Assembly (NCBI RefSeq): GCF_043290135.1
Contig: NC_134707.1
Location: forward strand, 133,798,319-133,862,318
Origin: Rhipicephalus microplus
Taxonomy: Eukaryota; Arthropoda; Arachnida; Ixodida; Ixodidae
Reading direction: 5' to 3'
Length of the DNA: 64,000 nt
Both the position numbers and the translations under genes were made by a program. Below, piece by piece: positions 11,840 through 21,937 of the stretch. Within the stretch, counting starts at the first letter, position 1. Every line of letters starts with the position of its first letter. A model generated the notes under the pieces. The model searched no databases. It worked only from the letters and a program-made list of their open reading frames with translations, and was not told the origin of the DNA.

Positions 11840-12941
11840 CTATCGGGCAAGGCGGCCGGAAGGGTTTTTCAGCGTGGAGAGCAAGCAAAGCGCGTGGTGA
11901 TCAGTTACTAGATCAAACGGGCGGCCGTATGAGTACGGCCGGAACTTTCCAAGTGCCCACACCAGGGCCAAACACTGTTTTTCTGTCACGCTGTAATTAG
12001 TTTCGGCTTTCGTCAGAGTGCGGCTAGCGTAGGCTACAACGTACTCTGAATAGCCGGGCTTTCGTTGAACAAGGACACTGCCTAGCCCCACACCGATGGC
12101 CTCGGTGGGCACATTAGTAGGAGACATCGGGAAGAAGTGGCGAAGATTACGTGGAAAGATGTGCAGACGGTGCAGAGTAGTGAAGGCAACGTCACATGTA
12201 GGGGATCAGGAGGAGAGGTTCACGTCACCCCGTAGAAGCTGGGTTAATGGTGACATGATAGATGCAAAATTGCGAACAAAGCGCCGGAAATAGGAGCATA
12301 GGCCTACAAAACTGCGAAGTTCTTTCATGGTCGTCAGCTTGGGAAATTCTGCGACTGCTCGAAGATTTGCTGGGACAGGTAATACGCCTTGCTTGGACAC
12401 GATGTGGCCTAGGATGACGAGCCCGCGTGCAGCGAAGCGGCATTTTTTCAGGTTAAGCTGCAGGGCAGCGTTGGTCAGACAAGTCAAAACGTGCCTGAGG
12501 CGAAGGAGGTGCGTAGGAAAGTCATGGGAGAAAACGACGACATCGTCGAGGTAAGAGAGGCACATATTCCATTTGAGGCCGTGCAGCGTATTATCCATAA
12601 GACGTTCAAACGTGGCAGGTGCGGTACAAAGCCCAAAGGGCATGACGTTAAATTCGTATAGTCCGTCTGGTGTAATAAATGCCTTGTTTTTGGCGATCGG
12701 CTTCAGCCATTGGGACTTGCCAGTAGCCAGACCGCAAATCTAGCGACGAGAAGAATTCCGCTCCGTGAAGGGTGTCAATGGCGTCATCAACTTGCGGCAA
12801 AGGATAGACGTCCTTGCAAGTTATCTCATTCAAACGACGATAGTCCTCACAAAATCGGATAGATCCGTCTTTCTTACGCACCAGGATGACGGGAGACGCC
12901 CAGGGACGGTGAGATGGTCGAATGACGTTTCTACGAAGCAT
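11840..12941 (-). pseudogene. pol: RT and RNase H of element B (broken)
   Basis: RT begins in the frame at 12941-12648 with VRKKDGSIRFCEDYRRLN and [13 protein letters not shown]. Motif-A Asp is intact here, unlike in elements A and I. A frameshift near 12650 leads to [14 protein letters not shown] and the box YLDDVVVF (12643-12206). RNase H (12127-11840) has TEAIGVGLG in place of TDASGVGLG, so the first catalytic Asp is Glu. TDHHALCLL is kept. Confidence 0.88.
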
Positions 12942-13867
12942 ATCTTCGACTTGATCATTGATTACGCGGCGCTCTTCAGCGGAGACAAGGTACGGTCATT
13001 GATGCAGTGGCTGGTGTAGGCTCGTGTCAACATGGTGCTTGACTTGTGACGTGCGGCCCAGTTGAGGTTGCAACACATTGAAAGAACTCCTGAACTCGTG
13101 CAGAAGATCCAGCAGGCAGGCATGTTCGGTGGGAGTGAGAGTGTCTGCGACGGCGCTGGAAAACGTATCATTGAACGACTCCCCGAGTGCCGACAGTAAT
13201 TTTGGGTGGTCGCAGTAGTCATCCGGGTCATAAACCAAAGACGAAGGATCGAGATCCTGCAGGCGGCCGAGACAATCCTCGCAAGCAAAGTGACAGGTGT
13301 AGAAAGCGGATTGCTTACGAACATGTTGCTTCTTCCGGCGACAAGGTCAATTGTTGCGAAAGACAGCGGCAAAGCTAGACGACATTTGAAGATATCGGAA
13401 GGCATAAAAAGGACTGTAGCGTCAGCGTAGGCGTGGCATTAAACGGGAACAAGTGCGAAATTTCCAGGTGGAATATTGGTATCTTCATGAACGAGCTACT
13501 TCGGCGGCTGATGAAGAGCGTCCAGTAATATGACATCACACAAGGGTGAAAACTCAAATTTGGCGCGTGCGCAGTCTATGACGGCATTATGACGGGATAG
13601 GAAGTCCAACCCGAGAATGACGTCATGCGAACCGACAGTGAGAACAACAAACTCCACGATATAAAGAATGCCTTCGATAGACACTCTTGCAGTGCAGGCT
13701 GCGAGAGGCGTTATTCGCTGTGTGCTTGCGGTCTGAAGCGACAGTCCCGAAAGCGGCGTTGTGACTTTGCGTAATAAATGGCAGAGATTAGGGGCAATAA
13801 CAGAAGCAGCGGCACCAGTGTCCACCAGGGCGAACGTACAATAACCTTCAACAGTTACTGCGACCAC
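12942..13867 (-). pseudogene. pol: Protease and pol linker of element B
   Basis: The frame at 13867-13496 reads FALVDTGAAASVI (active-site DTG) and SHDVILGLDFLSRHNAV, a complete retroviral-type aspartic protease core. The linker to RT continues in broken frames at 13405-12962 and 13238-12996 (HACLLDLLHEFRSSFNV). Confidence 0.85.
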
Positions 13868-13938
13868 GTTAGCAGGAGAGGAGCGAGGGCTTAGACAGTT
13901 AGAAAACGGCGCAGTTCTTGCCTCTTGAACCTTGGTGC

Positions 13939-15285
13939 TTAGTTTCCTAGTCGGAGGGTCTGGGCCGGCGACGCATGGGGGATGGTGATCGCCGACGAGG
14001 AGAGGGTGTGCGTTGCGGCTGGAGTCAAGGTGGTCAGTAGGGGCATAGTGAGGTGACGAGACCGGTCTGTATTAGGCGAAGGGTTGGCTGCCGGGTTGCG
14101 TCGACCGGGAATAGCTGCCGAACGTCTGCGGTCGAAGGCGGCAGTAGCCAGCAACGTTACCGGGAGTGAAGCAGGCGTAGCAAATCGGTCGGTTATCATG
14201 TGTACTCCAAGGATTGGCGACTGCTCCTGCCACCCAAGGTGCAGTATAAGCAGCCGGGTGGCCAGGCTGTGAGCGCGTGGTGTAGGGTGGTTGCGGAAGT
14301 CTACGTACATCGTCTGCATATGTGAGAGGCACGTCTACGGGCTAAAAATCTTGCGAACAGGCTACAGGAGGAGCCACAGGCTGCGCTGCATACGTTAGAG
14401 GTGCGGCAACAAGCTGAACGGCTGGCAGATAGGTGACAGGAGCGCCCACCTGCTGTGCGACACCCAGGCAGTGAACCCGGCTAGATAGAGGTGGCTCGTA
14501 GTGCGCAAGTGGAACAGCTTGTGCAACCTCTTTCGATATAGCAGTGCTAAGCGGGGCAGGCAGATGGGTGGTGGTCTGGTGAGTAAAGGGCACTAGGGAA
14601 AGTTGGCGGGCGACTTCCTCACGGTTGAAGGCTCCGACTTGCTGAAGCAGTGGTGAATTGTCAGGCATGGAGTCGAAACTGGACAGCGACTCACCACCAG
14701 GCTGAGGCTGCCGAGTAAGAGTGCGTTGCTTCTTCAACTCCTCGTAGCTCTGACACAAGCTGACGACTTCAGAAACTGTGCTCGTATTCTAGCCAAAAGC
14801 ATTTGAAATGCACTATCGTCGTTGCCCTTCAGGATGTGTTTGGCCTTGTCCGACTCGGGCATGGTGTCATTCACGCGTCTACAAAGGTCGACGACATCCT
14901 CAATATAGCTGGTAAACTTTTCTCCAGTCTGCTGAGAGTGGACGCGCAAGCGCTGTTCTGCCCGCTGCTTGCGGACAGCCGGCCAACCGAACACTTCAGC
15001 CCATGACTTCTTGAAGACGCTCCACGTGGGATTGTTTTGTTTGTGGTTACTAAACCACAATTCCGTGACGCCAGTGAGATAAACTTTGACGTGGCTCAGC
15101 TTGTCGGCTTCATAGCACTTGTTATTGGCGCTCACCAGCTCGTAGTGCTCGAGCCAGTCTTCCATGTCGGTCCCATCTGCACCGCTGAAGACCTTCGGGT
15201 CCCTTAGCCTAAGATGGCCCGGGCAGTTGAACTGGAGCGACGAGGCCGATGGGTTGGCGTTGTCAGTTATGAGGGGTGGTAGCAT
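13939..15285 (-). pseudogene. gag: gag of element B (broken)
   Basis: The first ATG in frame is at 15285 (MLPPLITDNANPSASS). The capsid part reads DPKVFSGADGTDMEDWL and TGEKFTSYIEDVVDLCRR. A frameshift near 14760 leads into MCQSYEELKKQRTLTRQ. The zinc knuckle at 14182-14141 reads CYACFTPGNVAGYC. Its His is replaced by Asn, so it would not bind zinc normally. Confidence 0.85.
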
Positions 15286-15318
15286 GCGGCTTTGCAGCTC
15301 CTGAGTGTAGCGACGGGG

Positions 15319-15340
15319 ATAAACAGCACCTTCCACCAAA
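15319..15340 (-). promoter_or_regulatory. Primer-binding site of element B
   Basis: On the minus strand, TTTGGTGGAAGGTGC directly follows the 5' LTR. It matches the TGGTGGAGGTGC site of elements C, F and I apart from one extra A. A shared tRNA primer is inferred. Confidence 0.6.
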
Positions 15341-15490
15341 TGTGAACAGGTTTATTGGTCGTTAACGACAACGGCAAGACTGCGTGATAAACCGTTCAGC
15401 AGAAACCGGGACAGCAGTGAACCGAAGCACGAGCGGAGAGAGCCGGGCGTTGGCGATGCTGCTCGCTACAGGCACATCTTCTTCTTCACA
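15341..15490 (-). repeat. 5' LTR of element B
   Basis: 150 bp. On the minus strand it runs from TGTGAAGAAGAAG to CCTGTTCACA and contains AATAAA. Confidence 0.88.
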
Positions 15491-15639
15491 GAACGAACAA
15501 AAATCAACCCACACAACACATATTATGGTTGAAAATTGTGTGTCGTGGTGTCGTGATATGTTTGAGAACTTCGTTTTTCCTAATGCCCTGCATTTCCTGA
15601 CGAAGGCAGCCCATCCTGCTGAAACGTTGGAAGTAATAA
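15491..15639 (+). mobile_element. Penelope-type terminal remnant beside microsatellites
   Basis: Non-coding sequence holding a hammerhead-like core, then GTTGGAAGTAATAAACACACA leading into (CA)n and (TA)n. The same order of CTGACGA, GAAAC and a TAAACA-type word occurs in the terminal repeats of the Penelope-like element at 29061-33601. The link is inferred from this likeness. Confidence 0.45.
15597..15625 (+). ncRNA. Hammerhead ribozyme-like core, copy 1
   Basis: CTGACGA (15597-15603) and GAAAC (15621-15625) flank AGGCAGCCCATCCTGCT, which can pair as an imperfect stem II. CUGANGA and GAAA are the invariant core of hammerhead ribozymes, which are known in Penelope-like elements. I could not define a convincing stem I or cleavage site by eye, so activity is not claimed. 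Confidence 0.4.
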
Positions 15640-15656
15640 ACACACACACACACACA

Positions 15657-15731
<75 letters not shown>
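15640..15731. repeat. (CA)n followed by (TA)n
   Basis: CA units at 15640-15656 and TA units at about 15660-15731. Confidence 0.96.
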
Positions 15732-15733
15732 GA

Positions 15734-15778
15734 CGCTATGATGAATGGGCGACGTGGCCTGGCTTATACGCCATGTTT
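15734..15778 (+). repeat. 45-bp direct repeat, left copy
   Basis: CGCTATGATGAATGGGCGAC plus 25 more bases recur at 17574-17618 with one difference. The pair flanks the orphan gag-like frame. Confidence 0.8.
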
Positions 15779-16382
15779 ATCCTCAAGGAACTTCTTCCTC
15801 CTCAGCTTCTACCAACAATCGCGACCTTCATACGTCACATGTTTCCCCCTCCCCCGATAGAATGCGCGAGCTACAAACTATGAAGCATGAACAAGTGGTG
15901 TCTCATCATGAAGAAAAATATCGCAAAATAGAGTAGTTCCATGTAACACGGCAGTTCTATGCACTTTCACAAAAACATTCAAAGGAAAGGCCGTCCAGTG
16001 ACATATAGGAGACCTCAGGTGGGCGAGGTTGGCTGTTGCGTTCTGGAGAGCATACCCATGCATTCGACGTAGAAAATGATGATGACACAGCCTGGATAGT
16101 AGCCAGAAACGAACAAGGTTAGGAGTCCTTGTAGCGTTGGAAGGTTGGATGTCCAATGCGTTGGATTCTGAGTCGTGGCTGCGACAGATGCATTGTATCT
16201 AGTATGCGTGCTTTTTGAGAGATGGTGACGGCTAAATGCCTCTGTGCTGGCGGCATGCAAGAAGTTGCTCCGCGTATTATTGGGCGTTTTCCATGGTGTT
16301 GTCGTCTGTGTAACCGCTGGCGCAGAGAGCGTCTGTGGCGTGGTTCCTTCATCCGGAAACGTCTTTTTTCTTGAAATGGCCC
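15779..16382. other. Region downstream of the orphan gag-like frame
   Basis: On the minus strand this follows the gag-like stop codon. No protease, RT or zinc knuckle could be read in any frame. Confidence 0.5.
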
Positions 16383-17440
16383 TTAGATAAAAGTTCTTAA
16401 TTTTTTAAGTCGTTCAAATTGGGAGCGTGCTCCCGTTAAAGTTTTCATTCGTCGTCGTCTTTTCTTGATATGGTGATGGTGTTGAGAAAATTGCGGGTGG
16501 TCATTGTCGTTGAATAAGGAAACGCTGTCGGTAGTACCAGCATTATTTACGAGTGGGATGCAAGCATGATTTGTGTCAAGGAAAGCAGTAGATACATTTT
16601 TGTTTTTATCGGCGAGACTTGCATTCAATAGAGACTCCGTACTGCTTCGACTTTCAGTTGTTCCGGTTCTTGAGGATGACGTCACCACAAACATGGCTTG
16701 ACGTGTTTCCGATTCCGTATGTTTGTTGCTTTGCGGGAGAATCGAGCCAAGCGTTCTTGAAGTACAACCACTTTCGGAATGGCAGTGGCTTGAAAAGTTA
16801 TTTGGCCAATATTTCAGGTGGTCTGTTGCGTATGTGGCACTATCTTGACGGGTGCGATGAGAGTGACGAGCACCAGACGAGCTACTTGGCACAGAACCAA
16901 ATGATGGCTTACGTAAGCAAGATGAAGAGTCAAGAACATTGGGTGCTTGAATATTGTCTTGATTTGTGTATTGCATGGAAGAGGTTAGCGTTGGCGATAT
17001 TCGTGCAGATTCGAAACCAGGTGGAAGGTTGGGCCTTGCAGAAAAACGGCTTGGATGTCTTTCTCTAAGCAGATGACTGACTTCGCCTGACGGGAATTGT
17101 AAACTTCTGCTCTGTGCTCGAATGCGTGAAGGCTGCGTATGAATGTGATTACTGAATTTGAATGCATCGATATGACTGGTTGTAACCGAATCTTGATTAT
17201 AGACTTGAAACCAGATGATCATTTCTTCTTTTATCTTTTGCCAAGACTCGTCGTTCTCGAATATGTGGGTTAGGTAAAATTCAAAGGCCTCACCAGTGAC
17301 GTTGTCGCTGAAGTTTCTAACCATCTCCCGTTCCGACCAAGATGCAGCGGTAGCGTGGAGATCGAACAGGTCGAACCAGTATTGTAGGGTCCATCGTCTG
17401 CTGCTCCAGTGTACTTGGGGTCAGTAGATGATTCTGACAT
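16383..17440 (-). pseudogene. gag: Orphan gag-like frame without pol
   Basis: An ATG at 17440 starts MSESSTDPKYTGAA. Near 17395 the reading frame shifts into one that runs open to TAA at 16383. Around the shift the protein reads WFDLFDLHATAASWSERE, then MVRNFSDNVTGEAFEFYL. This spacing of FDL, W, F and GEA-YL is typical of Ty3/Gypsy capsid N-termini. The remaining 250 or so residues are Ser/Thr/His-rich and end in a basic tail (HIKKRRRRMK). No CCHC knuckle and no pol follow. It is either a truncated Gypsy copy or a non-autonomous gag-only unit. The assignment rests on pattern only. Confidence 0.55.
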
Positions 17441-17573
17441 GATACCGGTCGATGCGTGATGCCAGGTGCTTGTACGGTAGTCCATGCATGCTCAGGGTGT
17501 CATGCGGAGAACTGCGGAAATGATGAGCGACTGAAGAAGGGGCTGGCCGTCTTCATCCTGTCGACTCGTGTCG

Positions 17574-17618
17574 CGCTATGATGAATGGGCGACGTGGCCT
17601 GGCTCATACGCCATGTTT
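17574..17618 (+). repeat. 45-bp direct repeat, right copy
   Basis: It matches 15734-15778 except for one T/C difference. Upstream flanks of the two copies do not match, so these are not complete LTRs. Confidence 0.8.
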
Positions 17619-18208
17619 GCTTGCTTGCTTGCTTGTTCCTTTCTTTTGTGGCTCTCACCCTTTAGGGGGAATTGGCCGAGAAGCCGGTGGTTAATGCAAA
17701 TCAATACCTTTAGGTTTTCCAGACTAGGGGAATATGATTACTGTGTTTTGACTGTGAAATTATTTTGGTGCAATGTAAAAAAAGAAAAAAAAGTGGGGAG
17801 AAATAATAGAATTTGTTGAATATCTGAGGTGTAATTGTTATATTAAATTCTCCTGAAAGTTGAATCATTGCAGTGTATCAGCTAAATAATAAGTGGTAGT
17901 GTGGCTAGTGAAATTCGAGAGCTGATCGGTAACTCAGCAAGGTAATCTTCTTGTGTTATATATGAATTCACTGAGAGCCCCGCAGATGTTCCTGTCGCTG
18001 TGTCCCAACAAAGTGGCCCCGAAAGACAAACTATTGGGAGTATTAAGTGATGTTCCTAATTTTCTGAATAAAATTTTGAAGCAGTTTTTTCTTTGATTTT
18101 GGAACAGTGACATGTGATAAGAAAATGGTCGATATGTTCAGGTTCGTTACAGCTTGAGCACAGAGGGGATGGCACCAGACCAGACCTGTTTAAGAAGAAA
18201 TTAAGAGG

Positions 18209-18602
18209 TCATACACTGCAACGTAATTTTGTTATCAAGACTTCCAATTTACGCGTGGGACACCATTTATTATTCCATGTGAAGTGCAGGTGCGAGAAAT
18301 GTGGATTCGGTATCATGATTTTTGATGAGTCTTCAAGAAGGGAAAGTTTTCTAAATCTCGCTGCTGGTACATAAGCTGTAGGAGGCATGATTGGCACAAT
18401 CGGAAGATCAAGAGATGTTCGCGCAAGTGTGTCAGCCATCTCGTTTATAAATATACTACGATGGCCTGGGACCCATATCATTCGCACTAGACGAATGTTT
18501 GCTGAGATTTGTTATTTAAAAGTTTCTAGTACTGCTGATGTCGACGACGATGATAAAACTGAACACACGGAATACGAGTCAGACACTATCACAGCTGTCG
18601 AA
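18209..18602 (-). pseudogene. RNase H C-terminal half of the I-type LINE
   Basis: It starts right after the CR1 fragment with STAVIVSDSYSV. A frame at 18487-18209 then reads MIWVPGHRSIFINEMADTLA, where the WVPGH-NE-AD signature is that of LINE-encoded RNase H. Below it, a decayed PLCSSC-EPEH-C zinc-like motif can be read. Stops and frameshifts are present. Confidence 0.75.
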
Positions 18603-19355
18603 TAAATCAAATCAAATCAAATCAAATCATTTTATTTTCCCAGAAAGAAACAGGTTCTGGAGAGGTTCACTGGCTAAAAGCTGTTTATGGACAGCTTGAC
18701 GAGGCCAGTGAACCCTATACAAGGCAGGTGGGACAATTACAAAAGATGTGTGTAACAAAAAGACCATAAGCTAACATAAAAATACCAAAATACGGTGTAA
18801 TAAAAACATATATATACATTCCTACGAAACATCCTGATACCAGCATAGCACAGAAGATTACATGGACGCGAGCAAAAAGAAAAAAAAACAAAGAAAGAAA
18901 ACAAAAGAAAAATCCAGCAACCATAACACCAATATGGCCAAAAAAATAAAATAATAAAAATGATGAAAATATCAGGGAAGATGCGTACAAATTTGATCCT
19001 TGTGTATGTGCTGCATCATACAATGTACATATATCAGACAAACAAAATTATACAGACTGAATTATATCATATAACCTATTCGGTACAGCATGGATGCACA
19101 CACTGAAAGAAAAATGAATTGGTACTATCGTACAGACAGCACATTTTACAACGTGAAAAAAGTTAGCCTATATTTACAAAAAAGGATCGTAGTTCTTTTA
19201 ATGAGAAACTGTTTACATGACTGTATTTATTGAGAATCATTGGTAGATTGTATTGCAATGTTTGAGATTTATAATTATTGCGAAACCTCGGAACAAACCA
19301 AACAGCACGGCTTCTTGTTCCTAACAAAACATTTTTTGCAGTTAGACATGCGGTA
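18603..19355 (-). mobile_element. 5'-truncated CR1-type LINE, 3' part
   Basis: Reading on the minus strand, the RT C-terminal remnant (RAVWFVPRFRNNYKSQ) is followed by a UTR, GGGAAAATAAAATG and a (TTTGA)n tail at about 18628-18603. The insert sits between the two halves of the RNase H of the I-type LINE, and the host frame rejoins when it is removed (FRKLPAIH then STAVIVSDS). Confidence 0.75.
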
Positions 19356-19358
19356 TTT

Positions 19359-20014
19359 TTAATGAATCGCAGGAAGTTTACGAAAAGCTAGTATAACTGC
19401 CAAAAATTCCGCTTCAAATATTGGGGTATAATCTGGGAGGCGTAATGAAAATGACCAGAATAATGAGAGAAAAAAAATACCCACACCTGCATTCTCGCCA
19501 CTCATAAATGCATCCGTTGCAATCACTATATTAGTGCCTAATTGAGACAGGTGTTGTTTTAATAAACCGATCAAATATTTAGAGGGCAAGTGTTTAGCGT
19601 TCATGGGGAAGATATCGTCAAATTTTATTTGCACTTGGCCGATTGGTTTGACATATGGTGTGATCTCGAATATATTAACATTTAGAGCATCTAGAAGTGT
19701 TTGAACAAATAGCACTTGGGGTTTATATACACGGGACCAACGCTCATTGAAAAAGACACCAGGCTCGGCAAAGAATACAAACTGTCGCCTTCCTAAAGTG
19801 GATTCAGAAAATTTTAAATATGTTTTTACTGTTAAAATACGAAATCGGCAAGCAAGGGTGGGTATCCGAGCTTCTTGATACAAAACATTGTTAGCTGTGA
19901 ATTTTAGCACACCTGAACAACTACGTAGAGCTTCCCGCTCTAAGAGAATCAGGGGGTTTATTTTGTATGCTGGTCCACCAGAGAATAGTACACATATTAG
20001 TACACAATAATAAT
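19359..20014 (-). pseudogene. RT C-terminus and RNase H start of the I-type LINE
   Basis: GPAYKINPLILLEREALRSC is the RT thumb region of I-group LINEs. It is followed by FNERWSRVYKP, then the RNase H opening IATDAFMSGENAGVGIF and FEAEFLAVILAFRKLP. The catalytic Asp and Glu of RNase H are visible (ATDA, FEAE). The frame is open but truncated at both ends. Confidence 0.78.
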
Positions 20015-20225
20015 GAAATCTAACAGGCAATATTGCCACGGAATGTATAGGGAAAGTTATTAGAGCAAATGTAATGTAAATAAGAAGAGAAGAGGGTGAA
20101 AGAATAACCAGCCGTGAGCAGGAACGGCTGCTTATTCTTTAAGCCTCTTTTCTTTCTTCCTATTCACATCCCATTTGTTCTAATAACTTCCCCAATACAT
20201 TCTTTGGCATTATTGTCTGTTAGAT

Positions 20226-20228
<3 letters not shown>
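20015..20228. repeat. Foldback tRNA-SINE derivative 1 (core lost)
   Basis: Arms 20015-20115 and 20124-20228 are inverted copies of the tail of the SINE seen at 52209-52665 (GTATAGGGAAAGTTATTAGA on one side, its complement on the other). Only GAGCAGGA remains in the loop, from the tRNA-like part (GAGCAGG is part of its T-arm side). It abuts (TA)n on the right and truncates the I-type LINE on the left. Confidence 0.8.

Positions 20229-20285
<57 letters not shown>
20229..20285. repeat. (TA)n array
   Basis: About 28 TA units lie between the foldback repeat and the 3' end of the RTE LINE. Confidence 0.97.
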
Positions 20286-20288
<3 letters not shown>

Positions 20289-20299
20289 TCATCAGCCGG

Positions 20300-21297
20300 A
20301 CTACGTCCACTGCAGGACAAAGGCCTCTCCCATGTTCCGCCAGTTAACCCGGTCCTGTGCTTGCTGCTGCCAATTGATACCCGCAAACTTCTTAATCTCG
20401 TCTGCCCACCTAACCTTCTGTTTCCCCCTAACCCGCTTCCCTTCTCTGGGAATCCAGTTAGTTACCCTTAATGACCAGCGGTTATCCTGTCTACGCGCTA
20501 CATGCCCGGCCCATGTCCATTTCCTCTTCTTTATTTCAACTATAATATCCTTAACCCCCTTGGCCCCTAATCCACTCTGCTCTCTTCTTGTCTCTTAAGG
20601 TTACACCTACCATTTTTCTTTCCATTGCTTGCTGCGTCGTCCTCAATTTAAGCTGAACCCTCTTTGTAAGTCTCCAGGTTTCTGCTCCATAGCTTAGTAC
20701 CGGCAAGATAGAGCTGTTATATACCTTCCTCTTGAGCGATAATGGCAATCTACCTGTCATAATTTGAGATTGCTTGCTGAATGTGCTCCACCCCATTCCT
20801 ATTCTTCTAGTTACTTCAATCTCGTGGTTAGGCTCTGCGGTTATTACCTGCCCTAAGTAGACATAGTCTTTTACAACTTCAAGTGCACTATTACCTATCT
20901 TGAAGCGCTGCTCCTTTCCGAGGTTGTTGTACATTACTTTCGTTTTCTGCAGATTAATTTAAAGACCCACCTTTCTGCTCTCCTTGTCTAACTCCGTAAT
21001 CATGAGTTGCAATTCGTCCCTTGAGTTACTCAGCAATGCAATGTCATCGGCGAAGCGCAGGTTACTAAGGTATTCTCCATTAACTCTTATCCCTAACTGT
21101 TCCCATTCTAGGCTTCTGAAAACCTTCTGTAAGCACGTGGTAAATAGCATTGGGGAGATTTTGTCCCCCTGACTTACACCCTTCTTGATTGGTATTCTGT
21201 TGCTTTCTTTATGAAGCACTATGGTAGCAGTTGATTCCCTGTAGATTTCTTCCAGAATGTTTATATATACTTCATCTACGCCCTGATTCCGCAGTGT
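20300..21297 (-). pseudogene. RTE RT C-terminal half and tail domain
   Basis: RT motifs KKGVSQGDKISPMLF and LRFADDIALLS (FADD catalytic box) lie just after the insertion. A TAA near 20957 precedes INLQKTKVMYNN, the next conserved block. The frame at 20934-20551 then reads YVYLGQVITAEPN, SILPVLSYGAETWRLTK and KKRAEWIRGQGG. A decayed end follows to about 20300. Confidence 0.85.
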
Positions 21298-21576
21298 TGG
21301 TGGGCTCGGTGGCACTGCCATGATGCGGTCCACTAATCCGCTTCTGTTCATCATGCAGATTATGACGTCCTTCGTCATGCGAATGTTGCTGCCCTTTCCC
21401 GCGGAATCAACGAGCGCTTCGTTGGCCAAGGCGAACCCGTGCACCAGCTGTGTCATCAATTTGCAAATCGGAATCGGCAACCAATCGTCCCGTTCAATGG
21501 CGCCACCAGTCCAAGCATGGATCCTCGACAAGATGCCATTCGCCCTACCGCCATCGTCAACAGCCAGCCAGCGGCC

Positions 21577-21582
21577 TATAAA
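21577..21582 (+). promoter_or_regulatory. TATA-like box in monomer 1
   Basis: GGCCTATAAAGG contains TATAAA, 34 bases before the next monomer starts at 21611. A polymerase II start about 30 bases downstream would fall at the monomer junction. It is inferred; no transcript data are available. Confidence 0.5.
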
Positions 21583-21885
21583 GGAGCAGCGAATACCCCC
21601 CGCGCGCTGTGGGCTCGGTGGCACTGCCATGATGCGGTCCACTAATCCGCTTCTGTTCATCATGCAGATTATGACGTCCTTCGTCATGCGAATGTTGCTG
21701 CCCTTTCCCGCGGAATCAACGAGCGCTTCGTTGGCCAAGGCGAACCCGTGCACCAGCTGTGTCATCAATTTGCAAATCGGAATCGGCAACCAATCGTCCC
21801 GTTCAATGGCGCCACCAGTCCAAGCATGGATCCTCGACAAGATGCCATTCGCCCTACCGCCATCGTCAACAGCCAGCCAGCGGCC

Positions 21886-21891
21886 TATAAA
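21886..21891 (+). promoter_or_regulatory. TATA-like box in monomer 2
   Basis: The same TATAAA lies 34 bases before the partial third unit (21920). A transcript started there would have its first ATG in the ORF1 frame at 21938. Confidence 0.5.
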
Positions 21892-21937
21892 GGAGCAGCG
21901 AATACCCCCCGCGCGCTGTGGGCTCGGTGGCACTGCC

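Larger units (their letters stand above)
10231..15490 (-). mobile_element. Element B: complete but decayed Ty3/Gypsy retrotransposon
   Basis: The 3' LTR is at 10231-10374 and the 5' LTR at 15341-15490. GAAC lies directly outside both ends (10227-10230 and 15491-15494), as expected for the 4-5 bp duplications of this group. The LTRs differ at many sites, so the insertion is old. Reading on the minus strand gives gag, protease, RT, RNase H, integrase. The primer-binding site next to the 5' LTR reads TTTGGTGGAAGGTGC. Confidence 0.93.
17619..20014 (-). mobile_element. I-type LINE 3' part, split by a CR1 fragment
   Basis: Reading on the minus strand, an RT C-terminus is followed by an RNase H domain, which is interrupted at 19355-18603. 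A C-C-H-C-like tail and 3' UTR follow, ending in (CAAG)n at about 17636-17619. RNase H after RT is typical of I-group LINEs. The 5' part is lost where the foldback repeat begins at 20015. Confidence 0.75.

Noticed and set aside
17574..17618. The 45-bp repeats as LTRs of the orphan gag element
   Set aside because: Sequences outside the 45 bases do not match and no primer-binding site or polypurine tract is placed correctly; they may come from another repeat.
21320..21937. Repeated 103-residue peptide upstream of CR1 ORF1
   Set aside because: It is the translation of 309-bp 5' monomers; the length happens to be a multiple of three. The TATA-like boxes and the insertion start point fit untranslated promoter repeats better.
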